Source: Watersipora subatra (Eukaryota > Bryozoa > Gymnolaemata > Cheilostomatida > Watersiporidae). From it: a stretch of DNA of 64,000 nucleotides. Position 1 is the first letter of the stretch. The number at the start of each line of letters is the position of its first letter. The stretch lies in contig NC_088708.1 in the NCBI RefSeq assembly GCF_963576615.1, positions 806,001 to 870,000 of the forward strand, given 5' to 3'. The position numbers were made by a program, and so were the translations under genes. This document shows positions 45,919-57,900 of the stretch, one piece after another. The notes under the pieces are model-generated. The model made no database searches. It saw only the letters and a list, made by a program, of their open reading frames with translations, and was not told the origin of the DNA.

Positions 45919-48900
45919 ATGGCTACTCGGAGGGCATTGCATTTTGTGTTGAAAATCGGCAACAGAAAACAATCAATTGATTTTTTTAAAGACACTCTTG
46001 GAATGAAGGTATGTTTGTTAGCTTATTTTGTTTAAAGTTATACCCTTGTACATTACTATCTTTATCATTTTTTTGCAATGTTATCATTTACACGTATTTA
46101 TGACTCTTCTTCCTGTCCTTTTTTTCTCTATAGATTCTACGGCATGAAGAGTTTGAAGAAGGATGCAAAGCATCATGTAACGGGTATGTCTTTGTACACA
46201 CAAGTATATAGAAGTATATACAAGTATGCACAAGTGTATAGTATATGTACAACTATGTCCCAACTATCACTTACATGTATTTCAAGTGTAATATGGTAAT
46301 TTAGACCTTATGATGGACGCTGGAGCAAGACTATGGTAGGATACGGATCTGAGGATAAGCATTTTGTAGTTGAGCTCACGTATAACTACGGCGTCAGTGG
46401 CTACGCCCTTGGCAATGACTTCAGGGTAAGTCTATGAAATACAAGCTGGATAGAACATTCACAGTAACATATCGACTTACGTTCACCTTTACATACTAAG
46501 TTTTTGAAAACTTTAAATTTGAGGAAATATTTGTCTTGTCATACTAACTAATTTTCAAAATTCGCAGTTCCAGATTTCTCAATCATCACAGATTTGTAAG
46601 TAAAAATAAATAATCCCGTAGAAATTGGAAATACAACATAAGATGGACAATATGCATAACTTGAGTTAATTTAAACTGTATATAGTGTAAGAGAAAGTAA
46701 GTTTCTCCATATATTTTTATCATTCACTAGACAGCCAACCCCACGCATAGTTGAACCAACACTTCTATTCACGTGTCTCTCACAAGGTTACTCTAAGGTC
46801 AAGTAACAACAATAACTTTTTACTAGTACTTTTAATTTAGCTGCTACATACAATTTGACTTTATATTTAGTTTAAATAATTTTAGATATTGGGTTTTAAA
46901 GTTATTTGTAATTTTTGTTTGTTTTTGTCTTTTGAATGAATCCAACATAATACAATTATTCGTATAAGAATATTTGCTCCAACTACAACAGTTTTGACAT
47001 AAGAACTACAACAGTTTTGACATAAGAAACAAGTATACGAACGAATAAGCTTAAAAAATAAGCTTCACCTGCAAGTTAGGTCTTGGTCTAACAATTGAAA
47101 AGTTGTTAGGGCTGTTAACAATTGAAAAATTGTTAGACCAATCCTAACTTGCAGGTCATATTCACAATATTATAATTTAGGTCTGTAATATGCCAAGGTT
47201 TGGCAGAACTTATGGTTCTTTTTGCGTATTCCTTTTATTCTTTTGCCTTTACATTTGTTTGTTATCAGTGTTTGTGGTTTGTATTTGTGGTTTGTATGCA
47301 TTCCTTTTGTAGGGTTTCACTATAAAGTCGAGAGATTTATACACAAAGAATGGCGGCCATTTACAAGCCCCTGATGGCTACTCATTTAATATTGTGAATG
47401 AAGATAAGAAAGGTAGGTCTATCCTCCCTGCTAATAAAAAAAGGTAAGTCTGCTTTCCCTGCTAATAAAAAAGGTTGGTCTATCTTCCCTGCTAATAAGA
47501 AAGATAGGTCTATCCTTCCTACTAATAAGAAGGGTAGATCTACCCTCCCTGCTAATAAGAAAAGGTAGGTCTACCCTCCCTGCTAATAAGAAAAAGTAGA
47601 TCTACCCTTCCTGCTAATAAGGAAAGGTAGGTCTACCTTCCCTGCTAATAAGAAAAGGTAGGTCTACCCTCCCTGCTAATAAAAAAAGTAGGTCTACCTT
47701 CTCTGCTAGCTGTATGATCTGCAGCTTAATACTGTAAAGGTTTTGTGAGAACTTTCCTTTACTAGTACAAGACTCGGTGCATGAGTTTATACATATATTT
47801 TCTGCTTTGTTCATAAGTTGTACAAGAATGCTAAGTAACAGGCAATGAACAGGCCCAGAACAGCTCTGCTCTTCTACACAAATGTTCGAGCTTATATAGC
47901 TAGTAAGCTCCGCCTTCGTTCTACTTGGCTGGGCTCGGCTTGGCTCGGTCTTGACTCGGTCTTGACTCGGCATGGCTCTGGCTTGGCTAAACTCTGACCT
48001 CATTATTCTGCCTGACTGAGCACAGCCCAGCTCGGCTTAGCTCAGCCCTAGGCTCAGCTCTCAGCGGATCACATTCCACAACACTCTCCCCTCCATTGGT
48101 GACCACGGTTTCCAATCTAGACCTTGGGAGAGAGCTTATGGTAGCCACTTGGCAGACCTCCTGTCCTGTCAGGGTTCTGTCCAGGTCCTCGTCATTTGCT
48201 TCGGAGACAGCTTCTCCGGGGCAGCTCGTGCTGGCCTCAGCAGTTGCCTCCTCCCACTCCTGATTTTCCTTGGGTGCTGCCACACCTACCAGCTCTGGTG
48301 CACCCAGTGCTTTCTCAGCTTCTTTCAAGCTAGTTGTGACCGAAGTCAATAAATCCTGTAGCGAGGTGTTACCTTCTCTGTCCATCTTCTCGAGTGCTCT
48401 AACGTCATCCAGAGAAAACAAGTGTTTTAAAGGGAAAGCTTTGGTCGCGTCCGTGAGGACCGTTTTGCTGCCTTCCTGTTCGACCCCCGGACCGTTTTCC
48501 GACAATTCCATGGAGTAGCATGCCCCATCTCCGTACCGTTCCGGCTTCCTGGTGGTCCGGGCCGGCCTCGGATTGTGCCGAACCGGAGTTGATTGGATTG
48601 CAGGGTTGATAGGATCTGGTGTTGTGGTCTCGTCGGTCTCCACCAAGTTTGCTTCCGGTTCTCCCGAAACTTTTTTTCGTGTAGATGGATTGATTCCCTC
48701 GGAACTCGGACGGCATCTTTGGCTTTCTCCTTCCGACCGGATATTCTCCCGGAGTTATCTCCTGCCCTCGTTTTTCTGCAGCCTCTAGCAGCAACGTTTC
48801 CTAGCGGAGGGGGGGGGTGGGGGCGGCAGCATTATGGGTACAGGGTCTATTCTGACCTCCTCCTGCCTCCTCCGGCCTGCTGGGTCGAGCTCCTTTCATA

Positions 48901-51900
48901 TTAGGACCTCTCGTTGGCTCCAGGGTGGCGGGGACTTGCCCTAACCTGTATGGGCAAGCATGATAAAGTTTCAGCCTTCCTTCGCTCTTAATGGAAGACT
49001 GGCCCTGTCGTTCCACCAGATATGTGTGGTTCCCCAGGCCTTCAGGACCTGGTATGGTCCCACGAACTTTGCCTTTAGCTTGGGATTTTTTCCCCGTCTC
49101 CGGCGTTTATTCGTGAGCCATACCCAGTCGCCTGGGGCGAACAGCGGTGGCTCCTCCCGGTCCTCCTGTCTCACCTCTATCTGACTTTGTCGTAGCGCCT
49201 CGTGCACCGTCTGCAGCCTCGGCTGCACTTTAAGAGCGTGCTCGTGGGCAGGAAAGAACTCGGTCGGTTGTGAGTGGCTTTCCAGCTGGTCCGGCAAACT
49301 CAGCTCCCATCCCAACATCAACATGTTGGCTGTTTCTTCGGTTGCGGAGGGGGGTGCCTCGGTATGCCCTCATCAACTGGGGAAGCAGCAGGTCCCACTC
49401 GTTCTATCCTCGGGCCAGGAGTAGTGCCCTCATGGAGTCTTCAAGTCCCTGATTGTTCTGTTCAGCGATTCCGTTGGCCTGTGGGTGATAAGGAGTCGTA
49501 TGGGTTTCTCCACGTTCTAGAGTTATCACAGTTTGGCCATCAGTTGGCTCTCAAACTGCGCCCCCTGGTCTGTGTGGATCTGCTCGGGTAACCCTAGGTA
49601 GCAGAAGACCCGCTCATCCAGTGCGTTTGCGACCACCGAGGCCGTGGCGTCAGGTAGTGCCTGTGCGTTCTGCCATCGGGTGAAGTGGTCGGTGAGGACC
49701 AGCACCCACTTGTTCCCCTTAGGTGTGACCGGAAATGGCTCCACCAGGTCCACGGCCACTTTCTGCCAGGGTCCTCCAGCATAGAGCCTTCTTTCCCCTC
49801 TGGCCGCCTTTTACTCTCCATGCTTTGCAGCCTAGCACACCTCACAACTCTTGATGAGCCGTCTGACTGTGGCCGTCAGTCTGGGCCAGTACCAAGTCAG
49901 CTGGAGGCGGCTTATCGTCTTTCCCACCCCAGAGTGAGCCAGGGCGTGCGTTTGCCACACCATGGTCTTCTGCATGGCCTGGGGAAGGATGGCGCACCAT
50001 CTGGCGTGGCCCTGCGGGGCCACACGTGCTTCCAGCAGGCCGTCCTGTCGTATGCGCAGAGAGCCTCGCATATGATGCAGGATATCCAGCTCTCTGCTTC
50101 TGACTTCCAGGTGTTCTGCTGGCACCTTTTCCCCTGTAGCGATGGCATGATACATGATGGCCACTGGTCCTTGTCCAGTGGCCTGTGTCCTTGCCAGCTC
50201 GCTCTTTGGCCCTGTTATCCCTGGTGTGGCCGGTAGCCCCTCGGAGGAACCTCCGGCACCCAGGTTCAATCCCTCCATTGTTGGGGCGAGAGTCCCGTGC
50301 AAGTTGCCGGCCGGCCCTCCGAGGTATGCGACGTCGCCCAGGGTCGATCTGCCCTGTTGAGAGCGGGAGTCCCATCCAGGCAACTGGTCGGTACCACTCT
50401 GCTAACGGCCCTTGTTCCCTTGCTAACTCCTTCCGTGAGGGGCCCCGTCCATCTGCTCAATGCTCGCGCATTGCCGGCAGTTTTCGCAAATTTGCCTGCT
50501 CAACCCATCTGCGTTCTCGTGGCGAGTCCCTGACCGATGCTGCAGGACGTAGCGGAACTCGGCCAGGATCTCTAGCCACTGGGCTACCTGGTTCGAGAGT
50601 TCCCTCCTGCTGCATAGCCACCGGAGGGATGCGTGGTCTGTCTGTAGAAGGAACTCCTGGCCATACATACATGGCCGAAAGTGCTTCACTGCCTTTACCA
50701 CCGCAAGCAGTTTCCGTCGAGTTACGCGGTAATTGCGTTCCGAGGGGGTGAGGGTCTTGCTGTAGTAGGCAATGACTCTCTCGCAGCCCTTCTGTACTTG
50801 GGACAGCACGGACCCCACTCCACATCCGCTGGTGTCTGTGTCCAAAATGTACTGCCTCCGGAGATCCGGGTAGCCCAAAGTCGGGGAAGTGCTGATACTA
50901 TCCTTCAGTGCGTTGAAGGCGATCTGTTCCCCTTCCGTCCATCTCTAGGGCTTTCATTTTGCAGTCAGTCGGTGCAAGGGATGCGCTATAGTGGCGAACT
51001 ACGGGATATATTGTCGGTAGTAGCCGACCGTCCCGAGGAATCCTTGGAGTTCTTTCACTCCGCGTGGGCTCGGCCATTCTGTGACTGCCTTCACCTTGTT
51101 GGGGTCTGTAGAGACTCCGTTCTGGCTTACTATGTGGCCCAGGTAGCGGACCTGAGGTTGCAATAGTTTGCAGTTGGATGGCTTCAACTTCAGTCCGGCC
51201 TTGTAGAGTCTCTGGAAGACCTCTTCCAGCCGATGCAGATGCGTGTCGAAGTCTGGGGTGATGACTATATCATCCAGAGATAGTAGCAGCATTCTCCAGT
51301 AGAGGCTGTGTAGCACACGTTCCATGAGTCTTTGGAAGGTGGCGGGGCGGATATCAGTCCGAAAGGCAACACCTTCCATTTCCATAATCTGGATCGTGTC
51401 GAAAAGGCCGACTTATCCTGCGCCTCTACATCTAGGGGTACCTGCCAGTACCCGCTCACAAGGTCGAGCGTGCTGAAATAGCGGCTGCAGAACAGGGCGT
51501 CCAGGCTGTTGTCGATCCTGGGTAGAGGGTAGGCGTCCTGCTCGGTGACGGCATTTAGACGGCGATAGTCGATACAGAAGCGCCACTTCTCATCCTTCTT
51601 CTGGACCAACACCACGGGGGAACTCCAAGCTCCTCCGGCTGGCTCGATAAGCCCCCGCTTGAGCAAATCCTGGACCTGCCTTTCGGCCTCGGCCTCCTCC
51701 CTTCCGAGTCTGTGGGGGGGGGGGGGGGGTTGCCGAATTGGCCAGGTGCCCTCCTCAAGTGGAATGAAATGTTCCACCTCGCTGGTCCTTCCTACGTCGT
51801 CGTCACCCGTACTGAACACGATGGCATATCGATTCAGCAAGGAAGTCAACCTCCCCGTTTGACCTGTCTCCTCACAGTTCGGCCGGGCCGCCTGGAACAA

Positions 51901-54900
51901 TTGCTCAAGGTGAGTCGGCACTCCATTGATTGAAGTCGGACCGGCGTCACACAGTAAGGGATCGTCCTCTTCAACCTGCGGAGTCTCCACTCCCGTGTAA
52001 GGGCCGATAGCGGCTCCGGACCGGAAAGTCAATGGCCGATCCGTAGCATTCATGCAGTGGGTGATGACCTGTTCCTTGGGTCCCGGCTGATTCAGGCTAC
52101 TTGCTGCCGGAGGTCCGTCGGGAAATCCTTCGATCAGTTCCATTGGGCAGTAATTTCGCATGGTGATGCGACAGTGTATTGCCATCTCTGTCCGGGCGGG
52201 AACCACTACCCCCCTTATCACCTGTACCTTGCTCTGTAGCAGCCGCCCATTTCGATTCGTGCAGACTCGCCGTCTGCCATCCACTCGGACTACCGGTTGC
52301 TCAAATTCGAGAGAGCACTGATGGGCCATGAAGAATGGCATTCCGAGTATGGCATCCTCGCTCAAACGGCTAACCACAAAGACTTCCTCTGTCTTTACAT
52401 CCCTCAGGCGGATGGCCAGACAGATTATCCTGTAGAAGGAGAGCTGTGTTCCGTCAGCCAATAGTCCATGGCTGTCACTCTTTTCGAGTTGGTCCCGCAC
52501 GGCTCCTAACAATCGGCCAAAGACCTGCTTATTGATCAGGTTTGTGGTGCATCCTGTGTCTAAAAGAAAATGGATAGGCCGCTCCTCCACTCTTCCTGGG
52601 AGGAAATAGCTGGTGAAGTGAGGTCGGCTGAGGGCTTGTGCCCTAGTGGTGTCTTCCAAGACATCTTCCGGGAGGCCTGGGAGCCTTCCTTTCTGCGGTG
52701 TGGTGGGGTCGGTCCCTCGGGCCGTCCCACGTCCGGGGTAGACCTGCGGCTCCCGTGATTGCCATCCCCAAGGCAGAGAAGGGGTCGGCCCTGCCACCTT
52801 CAAGGCAGGCTTCCAACCATCCGATCCAGTGGGGTGGTTCTCACTTTTTGGGGTGGAGGGGAGTTGAGGTCACCCTCCTTCGTTTTGGGCTACGTCCCTG
52901 CCGTTCGCACGGAGGGGCGTAGGCGGTATCCGGGACAGTGAGAATGTCCAGATTGGCCTCATTCAAAGACTGGTAGTAGTTTCGAAAGGTAGTACTGGTA
53001 CAGGTAAAGGGTAAAGGTAGTACTGGTTTCGACTGGTAGTAAAAATTTCTTCGGCCTAGTCCTTGCTGGTTGAGACCAACCGTCGGCTGTCACTGAATTC
53101 CGTGTAGTCCTATTGCGTTTCTGGGGTTGTTTGGCCTTGGTACAGCCAGTAGTCGGAGCTACTGCTGTGGCCGTTCTTCGTTTCCCGAAGCCAGTTTGGT
53201 CTAGCGAGGGCAATTCTTCCGTACGTGCCCTGGTTGCCCACATCCTCAGCAAAGGATAGCTGGCTGGCTCCTCCTCTCAGTTGGAGTGAGAACCTGCTCC
53301 TGGAGCTGTTCCACCTTGTCTGTGAGAGAGTTTGGACCAGCCGAGCTGGTCGTCCTATAACATCGGTTTCGGCCGAGTTCACCTGGTCGGAGGTTCCTCC
53401 CCTCAGGGTTCGTACCGAAGATCTGGTAGATTTACACTCGCCTCCTTGGGTCTGGAGGTAGTCGTTCCCGGCCCGTACAGCGTCAGCCAGCGTGGGCGTA
53501 TGTACGGCCAACAGATGTTGCTGCAGGGCAGGGTCCCTTAGTGAGCTGCAGAAGGTCTCCATAGCCATACTATTTCGGTGTCGATTTGGCAGGTCCTCGT
53601 ACACATTGCGTATCAACCTCTCGACCTCCATAGCATGCTCCAGAAGTGTTGTTTTTTCCTCTCGCCTAAGGGCGTTGAGCTGGCTTAGCGCCTGCCTAGT
53701 GGATAGCCCGAATCTTGCCCGGAGGGCATTGAAAATGGCCTCCTGATCCTCGACCCATTTGCAGTCCTCAGCCTGTTCGCCCAGTGCTTCCCGGAGGTGC
53801 AATAGGGTTGCTCCTTCCATCCACTGGTTGGCATCGGCTACCTCAGTGAAGCGAGCAATGAAGTACTCCACATCTCCCTTTTCGGTGTACTGGGGAGTCC
53901 TAAAATGTGGTGCCAGTTCCTGAGCCCTCGGCACCAGTGGTACCCGTTCTAGTGCCTCGACTAGTTGGTCGGGTCGCGGGTCAGCACTTCGTGCTCTCTT
54001 ATTGGCCATGTCTGGCTTTCAGTAGGTTTCTGCTCTCTTCTCAAAGCAGTGCCTCTACTGTGTCCATGGCTGTCGGCTCCTTTCCGGGTTTCTTCCTGTA
54101 GGATATTCTTCCGGTAAGAGCTCGCTGCCTCCTCAGGCAAGTCCTGTCAGAGCCTTTAGTGGGTTTCTGCTCCCGGAGCAGTGCATCTACTGGGTCCGAT
54201 ACCGCAGGGCTTTCTACAGCTCTCTCTGGGTCTCTTCCCGTAGGAAGCTCTTTCAGTCGGAGCACACTGCCTCCTCAGGTAATTCCTTTTGGAGCCTTTA
54301 GTAGGTTTCTGCTCTTGGAGCAGTGCATCTACTGGGTCTGATACCGCAGGGCTTTCCACAGCTCTCTCTGGGTTTCTTCCTGAAGTCAGGAAGTTCTTCC
54401 AGTAGGAGCAGTGTAGCCGTTTTTCAGGCAGCCCAGTTCATCCAGAGTCCAGTAATTCTCCCAGTGTCCAGTAATCCTGATGCAAGTCCTGTGGTGGAGT
54501 TCTTGGGATCGTCAGCGATCCCACTGCTGCCACCAGTATAAAGGTTTTGTGCGACCTTCACTTTCCTCCATTAGTACAAGACTCGGTGCATGAGTTTATA
54601 CATATATTTTCTGCTTCGTTCATAAGTTGTGCAAGAACGCTCAAGTAACAGGCAATGAACAGGCCCAAAACAGCTCTGCTCTTCTACACAAATGTTCGAG
54701 CTTGTATAGCTAGTAAGCTCCGCCTCCGTTCTACTTGGCTGGACCAGGCACGGCTCGGTCTTGACTCGGCTCGGTCTTGACTCGGCACGGCTTTGGCTTG
54801 GCTTTGGCTTGGCTAAACTCTCACCTCGTTATTCTGCCTGACTGAGCACAGCCCGGCTCGTCTTAGCTCAGCCCTAGGCTCAGCTCTCAGTGGATCACAT

Positions 54901-57900
54901 TCCACAACAATACATGGCGGCATCTCGGAGCTACAGTTATTTTAATCACAGACAGATATTATGGACTATACATTTCAGCAGATATTATGCACTATACATT
55001 TCAGCAGATATCATGGGCTATTCAGATACCAAACTGCATACAATATCGCTTGTTGCACGCACATATACCACATATATAAACATTATGTGTTTCACACAGA
55101 CCTTCTAAATTATTTGTTCACTGGTGACATTGTCAGCTCCCCGATGGTATGTCTAGTTTTAATGCTTTTGATGTAGTATACAGAATGAGATAGTATGTCG
55201 TTTTGTATTACAGATGATCCTGTGTCTCACGTCACTCTCTCTGTCTCAAACATATCTAAATCATATGGTATGTACAAGTAATGTAAAGCTTTATTTGCCT
55301 TACTTTGTATGACTTCCTATAGATGCATCAGTTCTCGTGGACTTGTCTGATTTGCCAATGCACTCATGTTTGACTCATTTTTGGTATACTACATGTCACT
55401 GCGTATAATGCTTGCTATCTCTAACTCCCAGTCTGTAGTTCGCGGTCAGGGGTGTTTCACATATGGTTAACATACCAGAAATTATTTGTCTCAGTCTACA
55501 TGTACACATATACTGTAGAGTACTAGGTAGGTATTTGTCTCAGTCTACATGTACACTTATACTGTAGAGCACTAGGTAGGTATTTGTCTCAGTCTACATG
55601 TACACATATACTGTAGAGTACTGGGTAGGTATTTGTCTCAGTCTACATGTACACATATACTGTAGAGTGCTAGGTAGGTATTTGTCTCAGTCTACATGTA
55701 CATATATACTGTAGAGTACTAGGTAGGTATTTGTCTCAGTCTACATGTACACATATACTGTAGATTACTGGGTAGGTATTTGTCTCAGTCTACATGTACA
55801 CATATACTGTAGATTACTGGGTAGGTATTTGTCTCAGTCTACATGTACATATATACTGTAGAGTACTAGGTAGGTATTTGTCTCAGTCTACATGTACACA
55901 TATCCTGTAGAGCACTAGGTAGCTATTTGTCTCAGTCTACATGTACACATATACTGTAGAGTACTGGGTAGGTATTTGTCTCAGTCTACATGTACACATA
56001 TACTGTAGAGTACTGGTTAGGTATTTGTCTCAGTCTACATGTACACATATACTGTAGATTACTGGGTAGGTATTTGTCTCAGTCTACATGTACACATATA
56101 CTGTAGATTACTGGGTAGGTATTTGTCTCAGTCTACATGTACACATATACTGTAGAGTACTAGGTAGGTATTTGTCTCAGTCTACATGTACACATATACT
56201 GTAGAGTACTGGGTAGGTATTTGCCTCAGTCTACATGTACACATATACTGTAGAGTACTAGGTAGGTATTTGTCTCAGTCTCTATGTACACATATACTGT
56301 AGAGTACTGGGTAGGTATTTGTCTCAGTCTACATGTACACATATACTGTAGAGTACTGGGTTGGCTTGTTGGGAATGACCTGCTACGAGAGAACATCAGA
56401 TCGACTTCTGCTCGGCTATTCAGATGATCAGGTGCAGCATTGCTATGTGTTATGTTTCTGCACAGAAGCAATTAAATAGAGTATTAAATTAGAGAAATGG
56501 TTTATTGCACACTCCAGAGACAACTGATTTGATAACAGAAAACCCAAGTATTTATATGTTTGGTCATAGGAAAGCTTTGTAAAAAGCTACAAGCATTATT
56601 AATAGCTATAATGAGACAGTACTATAATATATTAGCTTGTATAAAGCTTTAGCTAAAAAGCATAATGTTTGTTGGCAAAGTACCAATAATACTTGGCACT
56701 TGCATGACACCTCCTCACTAAGCTAAAGGTTCTTTCTGGTTCTCTTAGACCTTCGGGGTTTGTCTCTGCTATACTCATCTCCATCAGGTAGACGAGGGTT
56801 GCGTGGTCTTCTTCTAGACGGAGGTTGCTCTGTTACAGTTGTAGGGGCTGGTAGTTGCAGTTTTGTCTCCTCTGTTATATCAGGTTTATCTCCAGGGTCT
56901 TGATCTTCTTCTGTTGAGTATCTTGGTCTGAGTTGTTCAACATGTCTTCTCCAAGTAGGTCCCTTTGGTACCACTTTGACATTGAGACTACGAGTTCCAT
57001 ATATCTTAGTAACAATGGCTGGAACCCATCTAGGTTGTCTGTTGCGTCTAGGTCCATGATACAAGGCATAGCATGGTGCTCCAAGATTGTAGCTGTGTAT
57101 CTTGCTAACTGTCTTTTCTGCCGATCGGTTGACTTCTCTGGATTGATGAAACTGTGCTATGTGTGCGGGTGATGGCAATAGGGTGTCAATCTTGCATCTC
57201 ATCTGTCTTCCATTCAGCAGCTGACTGGGAGAGTATCCTGTAGGAAGTGGTGTCCTTCTATAGTGCATCAGGAACTGTTGTAGTGCAGATTTAGGTGAGA
57301 GTGACGATTTCTTCATGGCTTGTTTGAAGGATTGTACTAGTCTTTCAGCTGCGCCATTTGTAGCTGGATGGTAGGGTGCTCCAGTGAGGTGAACAATGCT
57401 TCTCTCTTGACACCACTGCTGAAACTCTCCTGAGGTGAAGCTGGTAGCATTGTCAGTGACTATGGTGTGAGGGTATCCAAAGTGTGCGAATATCTCCTCT
57501 AAGATGTCTGTGGTAGCTCTGGTAGAAGTAGATGACATCCTGTGTATGCATGGATACTTTGAGTAGGCATCTATCATCACTAGCCATTGGCTGCCCATGA
57601 AGTTCACTGCATGATCTAAGTGAAGACGACTCCATGGCTTCTCAGGTAGCATCCAGGGATGTATAGGATACTTCTGTGGAAGCTTCTGGTGTTCAGCACA
57701 GGCAGTGCACTGTCGGCTTGTCTCCTCTATATCAGAGTCAATGCGAGGCCAATAGACAGCAGTTCGAGCTAGCTTCTTCATTCTTTCCATTCCAAAGTGT
57801 CCAAGGTGAAGGATCTTTAATACTTCCTGTTGTAACTTGACAGGAATGACTACTCTGTTGCCATATAGAAGACAACCTTCAGTGATAGAAAGTGAATCTG

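Larger units (their letters stand above)
47733..54909 (-). mobile_element. Decayed Ty3/Gypsy LTR retrotransposon (element A) in GLOD4 intron 4
   Basis: 7.2-kb element on the minus strand, antisense to GLOD4. LTRs lie at 47733-48083 and 54537-54909 and are flanked by ATAC on both sides (47729-47732 and 54910-54913). Gag, protease, reverse transcriptase, RNase H and integrase segments appear in the Gypsy order but are broken by frameshifts and stops. The LTRs differ by scattered substitutions and short insertions, so it is an old copy. It is GC-richer than the host DNA around it. Confidence 0.93.

Noticed and set aside
56226..56471. Minus-strand open frame over the end of GLOD4 intron 5
   Set aside because: Antisense of the acceptor minisatellite and GLOD4 exon 6.
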